Shown one piece after another: positions 59,171 to 64,000 of a stretch of DNA of 64,000 nucleotides. The DNA comes from Phaeobacter sp. J2-8 (GTDB taxonomy: Bacteria > Pseudomonadota > Alphaproteobacteria > Rhodobacterales > Rhodobacteraceae): the NCBI RefSeq assembly GCF_022867865.1, contig NZ_JALIEC010000002.1, forward strand, positions 310,001 to 374,000, in the 5' to 3' direction. The translations under genes and the position numbers were made by a program. A model generated the notes under the pieces. The model was not told where the DNA came from. It did no database searches and saw only the letters and a program-made list of their open reading frames with translations. Each line of letters begins with the position of its first letter. The stretch's first letter is position 1.

Positions 59171-59956
59171 ATGGCGATTTTGGAACGGATCAACAGCGGC
59201 GCGGTGGCATATCTGACGATGAACGCGCCAGAACGGTTGAATGCGCTCAGCGATGAAATGCTGGCGGCGCTTCAGGCGCAGATTGATGCGCTGGCGGTGG
59301 ATCAAACCATTCGGGTTGTGGTGATTTCTGGCACAGGCAAAGCATTCTGCGCCGGTCACGATCTGAAACAGATGACAGCGGGCCGGGCAAATCCCGACGG
59401 CGGTCGCGCCTATTTCGCCGATTTGTTCAACCGCTGTGCCAGCGTGATGACCGGGCTAACCCGCCTGCCCCAGCCGGTCATCGCCCAGGTGCATGGCATT
59501 GCCACCGCTGCCGGCTGTCAATTGGTCGCCAGTTGCGACATGGCCGTCGCCGCCGAAGGCACGCGGTTTGGCGTCAATGGCGTCAACATCGGACTGTTTT
59601 GTTCCACACCCATGGTCGCGCTGACCCGCAACATTCCCCGCAAGAAAGCGTTTGAGATGTTGACCACCGGCCAGTTCATCGAAGCCGATCAGGCCGAAAA
59701 CCTTGGCCTGATCAACCGCGTGGTGCCCGCGGGCGCATTGGCGGCGGAAACCGCAGCACTGGCGGAACAGGTCGCCGCAAAACTGGCAACTGCGGTGCGA
59801 ATTGGCAAAGAGACATTCTATGCCCAGGCCGAAATGGAACTGGACGCCGCCTATGCCCATGCGGGCCAGGTGATGGTGGACAATATGCTGGACAAGGACA
59901 CCGCCGAGGGCATCAGCGCCTTTTTGGAAAAACGCGCACCGGGCTGGTCACAATAG
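59171..59956 (+). CDS. Enoyl-CoA hydratase/isomerase family protein
   Basis: A 261-residue crotonase-fold enzyme. The oxyanion-hole segments are GKAFCAGHDLKQMT and GIATAAGCQLVASCDMAVAA. ARNIPRKKAF-type residues (LTRNIPRKKAFEMLTTGQFI) place it near the ECHDC3-like branch, whose members may lack one catalytic Glu; the usual hydratase glutamates are not obvious. It is therefore called by family, not by reaction. It faces the thioesterase gene and precedes trmFO by about 40 bases. Confidence 0.87.
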   Translation: MAILERINSGAVAYLTMNAPERLNALSDEMLAALQAQIDALAVDQTIRVVVISGTGKAFCAGHDLKQMTAGRANPDGGRAYFADLFNRCASVMTGLTRLPQPVIAQVHGIATAAGCQLVASCDMAVAAEGTRFGVNGVNIGLFCSTPMVALTRNIPRKKAFEMLTTGQFIEADQAENLGLINRVVPAGALAAETAALAEQVAAKLATAVRIGKETFYAQAEMELDAAYAHAGQVMVDNMLDKDTAEGISAFLEKRAPGWSQ

Positions 59957-59997
59957 CCCCCTTTGACATGCGCTGAAAACGGCGTATGTGGGCGGCC

Positions 59998-61353
59998 ATG
60001 ACACAAGAATTACATATCGTCGGCGGCGGCATGGCCGGATCCGAAGCGGCCTGGCAGGCGGCAAAACTGGGTGTGAACGTGGTGATCCACGAAATGCGCC
60101 CCAAGGTCGAAACCTTTGCCCATCGCACCGGCAATCTGGCGGAAATGGTCTGTTCCAATTCCTTCCGCTCGGATGATGACGAACAAAACGCCGTCGGGCT
60201 GCTGCATTGGGAAATGCGTTCTGCGGATGGCATCATCATGGCCACCGCTGACAAACACCGCCTGCCCGCCGGTGGTGCGCTGGCGGTTGACCGCGATCCC
60301 TTTGCCGAGGATGTGACCGCCGCGCTGACCGCCCTGCCCAATGTCCGGGTGGATTACGGCGAGATCACCGAATTGCCGCGCGACGGCCAGTGGATCATTG
60401 CCACCGGCCCGCTGACATCCGGCACCCTTGGCGAAGCCATCCGGGCCGAGACCGGCGCAGACGCATTGGCGTTTTTCGACGCCATCGCGCCGATTGTCTA
60501 TGCCGACAGCATCGACATGACCAAGGCCTGGATGCAGTCACGCTATGACAAGGGCGAGACCGAGGAAGAGCAAAAAGCCTATCTCAACTGCCCGATGGAC
60601 AAAGAGCAATACGAGGCGTTCATCGACGCCCTTCTGGCCGCCGACAAGACCGAGTTTCACGAAGGCGAAACCGCCGGATATTTCGACGGCTGCCTCCCGA
60701 TCGAGGTGATGGCCGAACGCGGGCGCGAAACGCTGCGCTTTGGTCCGATGAAACCCGTGGGCCTGACCAACCCGCATCAACCCGATGTCAAAGCCTATGC
60801 CGTGGTGCAGCTGCGCCGCGATAACGCCCTGGGCACGCTCTATAATATTGTCGGTTTCCAGACCAAGATGAAATACGGCGCACAAAAAGAAGTGCTGCGC
60901 ATGATCCCCGGTCTGGAAGACGCCAGTTTCGCCCGTCTTGGCGGTATCCACCGCAACACATTCATCAATTCCCCGACCTTGCTCGACAGCCAGATGCGGC
61001 TGAAATCGCAGCCAAATATCCGATTTGCCGGTCAGATCACCGGGGTCGAAGGCTATGTCGAAAGCGCCGCTATGGGGCTTCTGGCGGGCCGGATGGCGGC
61101 GGCGGACATCCTCGGGCATCCTTTGCCGGATGTGCCACAGGACAGCGCCATGGGCGCCCTGATCCACCACATCACCGGCGGGGCTGAAGCCAAGACATTT
61201 CAGCCGATGAACGTCAATTTTGGCCTGTTTCGCCCGGTTGACGGACTCAAAGGTGGACGGCGCGGACGCAAGGACCGCTACAAAGCCTATACCGACCGCG
61301 CCAAAGAAGCCTGGCAGGAATGGTTGGGTGCCTCCCGTTCAGATGCGGCCTGA
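59998..61353 (+). CDS. trmFO: Methylenetetrahydrofolate-tRNA-(uracil-5-)-methyltransferase
   Basis: TrmFO forms m5U54 in tRNA using folate and FADH2. The 451-residue protein starts with the FAD site [20 protein letters not shown]. It also contains [33 protein letters not shown] and [20 protein letters not shown], which hold the catalytic cysteine region. The start [11 protein letters not shown] is preferred to an ATG four codons earlier. gluQRS, another tRNA-modification gene, follows 26 bases later, so the two probably share a transcript. Confidence 0.95.
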   Translation: MTQELHIVGGGMAGSEAAWQAAKLGVNVVIHEMRPKVETFAHRTGNLAEMVCSNSFRSDDDEQNAVGLLHWEMRSADGIIMATADKHRLPAGGALAVDRDPFAEDVTAALTALPNVRVDYGEITELPRDGQWIIATGPLTSGTLGEAIRAETGADALAFFDAIAPIVYADSIDMTKAWMQSRYDKGETEEEQKAYLNCPMDKEQYEAFIDALLAADKTEFHEGETAGYFDGCLPIEVMAERGRETLRFGPMKPVGLTNPHQPDVKAYAVVQLRRDNALGTLYNIVGFQTKMKYGAQKEVLRMIPGLEDASFARLGGIHRNTFINSPTLLDSQMRLKSQPNIRFAGQITGVEGYVESAAMGLLAGRMAAADILGHPLPDVPQDSAMGALIHHITGGAEAKTFQPMNVNFGLFRPVDGLKGGRRGRKDRYKAYTDRAKEAWQEWLGASRSDAA

Positions 61354-61379
61354 AAAAAGCGGCATAAGGCGCTGAAATC

Positions 61380-62222
61380 ATGACGTTTCGAACCAGATTT
61401 GCGCCTTCGCCCACCGGCCCCTTGCATCTGGGCCATGCCTTCTCTGCGCGTACCGCGTTTGACATGGCCCGGGCGCAGGGGGGCGTGTTTCACCTCAGGA
61501 TCGACGACATCGACCAAAGCCGCGCGCGTCCCGAATGGGAGGCACAGATCATTGACGATCTGCATTGGCTTGGGCTGCATTGGCCGGATCCGGTCTGGCG
61601 TCAATCCGAGCGCAGCCAACAGTATCGCGACGCCCTGCAAACGCTTTGGGATCGTGGGCTGCTCTATCCCTGTACCTGCACCCGGCGCGACATTCAGGCC
61701 GCTGCAAACGCCCCGCAGGAAGGCGCGCCCATCCACGGACCCGACGGGATTGTCTATCCCGGCACCTGTCGTGGCGCGCGCCGCACCGGCGATATGCCGC
61801 AGGACACCGCGCTCAGACTGGACATCATGATGGCCGTGCAAGGCATAGAAAACAAACATTTTCATGAAACTCTAAACCACCCCGGACAGCACCGGATCGA
61901 AGCGGCGGATATGATCGACACAGTTGGTGATGTCGTGCTGAGCCGCCGGGACATGGCCGCGAGTTATCACCTTTCCATTGTGGTCGACGACGCAGAGCAA
62001 AAGATCACCGATGTCGTGCGTGGCGCAGACCTGTTTGAGGCGACGCGCATTCATGTGGTGCTGCAACACCTGCTTGGCCTGCCCACGCCGATGTATCACC
62101 ATCACCGGTTGATCCGCGATAAGGCGGGCAAACGGCTGGCCAAACGCGATGATGCCCGCGCCATTGCCACCTATCGCGCCGAAGGCCGGACACCGCAGGA
62201 TATTCGCCAGATGTGTGAATAA
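61380..62222 (+). CDS. gluQRS: Glutamyl-Q tRNA(Asp) synthetase
   Basis: GluQRS attaches glutamate to the queuosine of tRNA-Asp. The 280-residue protein is a truncated GluRS: FAPSPTGPLHLGHAFSA holds the HIGH motif, KRLAKRDDAR stands for KMSKS, and there is no anticodon-binding domain. Zinc ligands are PCTCTRRDI and YPGTCRG. It ends with a terminator just before a convergent tRNA-Leu. Confidence 0.93.
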   Translation: MTFRTRFAPSPTGPLHLGHAFSARTAFDMARAQGGVFHLRIDDIDQSRARPEWEAQIIDDLHWLGLHWPDPVWRQSERSQQYRDALQTLWDRGLLYPCTCTRRDIQAAANAPQEGAPIHGPDGIVYPGTCRGARRTGDMPQDTALRLDIMMAVQGIENKHFHETLNHPGQHRIEAADMIDTVGDVVLSRRDMAASYHLSIVVDDAEQKITDVVRGADLFEATRIHVVLQHLLGLPTPMYHHHRLIRDKAGKRLAKRDDARAIATYRAEGRTPQDIRQMCE

Positions 62223-62282
62223 CGGACAGGGCTATATGCCCATCGCGGACCATCTGCGGGATGACACAGCACCAAAAACGGA

Positions 62283-62312
62283 AAAACCGCCGATCCTGGG
62301 ATCGGCGGTTTT
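62283..62312. terminator. Bidirectional terminator between gluQRS and tRNA-Leu
   Basis: A 14-bp perfect stem AAAACCGCCGATCC / GGATCGGCGGTTTT with a 2-base loop. It can serve both convergent transcripts. Confidence 0.9.
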
Positions 62313-62339
62313 CTCTTACACAGGGTAAACCTGTGATAG

Positions 62340-62425
62340 TGGTACCCAAGGCCGGACTCGAACCGGCACGCCCGTTAAGGCGGGGGATTTTGAATCCCCT
62401 GCGTCTACCATTCCGCCACTTGGGC
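62340..62425 (-). tRNA. tRNA-Leu (anticodon CAA)
   Basis: An 86-base class II tRNA including an encoded CCA. The acceptor stem GCCCAAG / CTTGGGT begins and ends it. The anticodon loop is TTCAAAA with anticodon CAA, the long variable arm is CGCCTTAACGGGCG, and the T arm has GGTTCGAGTCC. It reads UUG codons. Confidence 0.97.
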
Positions 62426-62526
62426 ACGGAAGATGTCTTTATCCTGTGATTCCAAGTTCGTCCAGAGGGGAATTGCTGATTTTATCCCTTCTTGACCCCG
62501 ACCCGGTGCCATGCTCTGACGCCATC

Positions 62527-63105
62527 ATGATGCGCCACCTGTATACCCGCACCCTGGCCCTGGCTGAGCACCCACATGCGTTGTGGTTTCTGGCCCTTGT
62601 TTCCTTTGTGGAAAGCTCGGTTTTTCCGATCCCGCCGGATGTGTTGATGATTCCGATGATTGTCGCCCGACCGTCGCGGGCCTGGTTGATTGCGCTGGTG
62701 GCGCTGGTGTCATCGGTGCTGGGCGGATTGCTGGGCTATGCGATTGGCGCGTTCTTTTACGACAGTCTCGGCCAGCCGATTCTGGCCGCCCTGGGCAAGG
62801 GCGATGCGATTGCCGAATTCAACACCCGGTTCAATGACTTTGGCTTCTGGGCGGTGCTGGTCGCCGGGATCACGCCCTTTCCCTATAAGGTGATCACGAT
62901 CATGTCGGGCTGGACCGGGATGCCGTTGATGACCTTCCTGATCACCTCCATAATTGCGCGGGGGATTCGGTTCTTTCTGGTGGCGGGGCTACTGTATTAC
63001 TTTGGCGCGCCGATCCGGGATTTTATCGAACGTCGGCTTGGGCTGGCGTTGACCCTGTTCATGGCCGTGTTGATCGGCGGATTTCTTGTGGTGAAGTTTC
63101 TATGA
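62527..63105 (+). CDS. YqaA/DedA-like (VTT domain) inner-membrane protein
   Basis: A 192-residue protein with VTT/SNARE-associated domain features: FVESSVFPIPPDVLMIPMIV, the re-entrant glycine-rich GGLLGYAIGAFFY, and GITPFPYKVITIMSGWTGMP. DedA-like proteins flip or transport lipids and affect membrane potential and division; YqaA members are poorly studied. The start at 62527 is chosen because an adjacent ATG pair begins a normal cytoplasmic leader; a long in-frame upstream extension overlapping the tRNA gap is unlikely. It overlaps dsbB by four bases. Confidence 0.85.
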   Translation: MMRHLYTRTLALAEHPHALWFLALVSFVESSVFPIPPDVLMIPMIVARPSRAWLIALVALVSSVLGGLLGYAIGAFFYDSLGQPILAALGKGDAIAEFNTRFNDFGFWAVLVAGITPFPYKVITIMSGWTGMPLMTFLITSIIARGIRFFLVAGLLYYFGAPIRDFIERRLGLALTLFMAVLIGGFLVVKFL

Positions 63106-63569
63106 CCCGAAAAATGTACATCTCTCTGGCCACTTTGGGGTCTGTCGCATTGCTTGGCGGGGCCTTTGTGTTTCAGGCCTTGGGCTGGGCGCCCTGTGCC
63201 ATGTGCCTGTGGCAGCGCTGGCCGCATGCGGCGGCGATCCTGATCGGGGCATTGGCATTGCTGTTTCCGGGGCGAGTGTTGCCCGTCTTCGGCGCACTGG
63301 CGGCGGCCGCGACGGCGGGGATCGCAATTTACCACAGCGGGGTCGAGCGCAAATATTGGCTGGGCCCGTCCAGCTGTACCGGAAACGGCAATGCGCTGGG
63401 TGATCTGAGCGGTGGCGATCTTTTGCCCGGCGGCAGTGATGTGCCGGCACTGGTGATGTGTGACGCGTTTGATCCCTTTTTGTTTGGGCTGACCATGGCC
63501 AATTGGAATGCGATCTTTTCGATCCTGCTGGTGCTTGTCTGGCTGCGCGCGGCGCGCGCAACAAGCTGA
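63102..63569 (+). CDS. dsbB: DsbB-family disulfide bond formation protein
   Basis: DsbB reoxidises the periplasmic oxidase DsbA and passes electrons to ubiquinone. The 155-residue protein has four membrane helices, the quinone-side pair C32-A-M-C35 in GWAPCAMCLWQRW, and a second periplasmic pair, Cys92 and Cys120. All four catalytic cysteines are present. Its start overlaps the YqaA-type stop, so the two are coupled. Confidence 0.93.
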   Translation: MTRKMYISLATLGSVALLGGAFVFQALGWAPCAMCLWQRWPHAAAILIGALALLFPGRVLPVFGALAAAATAGIAIYHSGVERKYWLGPSSCTGNGNALGDLSGGDLLPGGSDVPALVMCDAFDPFLFGLTMANWNAIFSILLVLVWLRAARATS

Positions 63570-63594
63570 CAGGGTAACCTGCGCGCCCCTTGCG

Positions 63595-64000
63595 TTAGCC
63601 GGATTTTCGGGTGGCCAGCAACAGACTGGTTTCAGAATTCGCGACACCATCCAGCCGCCGGATATGGGCCAGAACCTTGTCCAATTCTTCCAGCGTGGCG
63701 GCACCGATCTCGGCGATGATATCCCAACGTCCGTTGGTGGAATGCAGCGCGCGCACCTCTGGCATGCCGTGTAGCTGGCGGGTGATGCGGTCGGTGCCCC
63801 GCCCCTCGATCCCGATCATCATCAGTCCGCGCACCGGATCGCGCGCAGTATCGCCGCGCAGCACCACGGTGAAGCCGACGATATCCCCCCGGATTTGCAA
63901 ACGTTCGATCCGTGACCGCACCGTCGTGCGCGAAAGCCCCAGTTGCGCCGCCAGATCCGACAGCGAGGCACGCGCATTGTGGCGCAAGGCGGCAATCAGT
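63595..64000 (-). CDS. Lrp/AsnC-family transcriptional regulator, start beyond the window
   Basis: The frame runs off the right edge, so the first residues are missing. The helix-turn-helix is RASLSDLAAQLGLSRTTVRS followed by RIERLQIRGDIVGFT, and the RAM domain runs to SETSLLLATRKSG. This is a third Lrp/AsnC gene in the window, distinct from the pair beside ilvC. It is convergent with dsbB. No target is visible. Confidence 0.88.
   Translation of the reverse strand, partial: LIAALRHNARASLSDLAAQLGLSRTTVRSRIERLQIRGDIVGFTVVLRGDTARDPVRGLMMIGIEGRGTDRITRQLHGMPEVRALHSTNGRWDIIAEIGAATLEELDKVLAHIRRLDGVANSETSLLLATRKSG

Overview
The window reads as core chromosome of an alphaproteobacterium of the order Rhodobacterales, most likely the Roseobacter/Rhodobacteraceae group. 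The grounds are the high GC content, the gene families present, and gene neighbourhoods typical of that group: glyQ–small membrane protein–glyS–ppdK, hflK–hflC–DUF2065–degP, purA–DUF2842, rplM–rpsI, two Lrp/AsnC genes facing ilvC, and two perfect TTAA-N7-TTAA sites that look like CtrA boxes. I see no prophage, insertion sequence, CRISPR array, rRNA operon or plasmid backbone. No gene-free stretch clearly exceeds 300 bases.

Layout. 1-10.2 kb: a gene tail at the left edge, a YqeY-like protein, carA, a CtrA-boxed processive glycosyltransferase, a GntR regulator, a HAD nucleotidase, a ubiquinone-type hydroxylase, ilvC with two divergent Lrp/AsnC regulators, and a class V aminotransferase. 10.2-20.8 kb, nearly all minus strand: a folB-folP-glmM cluster, a SleB-type hydrolase, ppdK, glyS, a small membrane protein and glyQ. 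21-25.3 kb: a peptidoglycan-binding pseudoprotease, an FG-GAP protein and ferredoxin pair, an orphan DnaE2-like OB-fold, and a lipoprotein. 25.4-31.6 kb: the envelope quality-control operon hflK-hflC-DUF2065-degP, then rpiA-gor. 31.9-42.1 kb: sdaA, a very acidic 729-residue protein, a thiamin pyrophosphokinase, a DMT exporter, DUF2842, purA, a small membrane protein, secG and pyrG. 42.1-43.4 kb is the only accessory-looking spot: an AT-richer gene with a HEPN-like motif, a 21-bp inverted repeat and a membrane protein. 43.5-56.6 kb: cpdB, a CxxC protein, terB, a second DMT exporter, a fadL-type porin, a P-loop protein, metA, a hydrolase, ppk2, a TetR regulator, a sulfotransferase, a glycosyltransferase, rpsI and rplM. 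56.8-64 kb: a MocR-type regulator, DUF1127, a thioesterase, an enoyl-CoA hydratase, trmFO, gluQRS, tRNA-Leu(CAA), a YqaA-type protein, dsbB and a truncated Lrp/AsnC regulator.

The strongest overall signal is technical. About twelve genes, including rpsI, glmM and folP, are each broken by a single indel of one base (two in one reading of glmM), mostly in short C/G runs, and the family-typical sequence continues at once in another frame. Because essential genes are hit, I read these as sequence or assembly errors and have annotated the genes across the breaks. The most biologically interesting items are the paired CtrA boxes before a glycosyltransferase carrying a GspE-N-like domain, the pseudoprotease that has lost all three catalytic residues, the HEPN-like gene beside an inverted repeat, an extragenic repeat shared by two distant gaps, the DnaE2 OB-fold fragment, and a MetA whose residue 111 predicts acetyl-CoA use.
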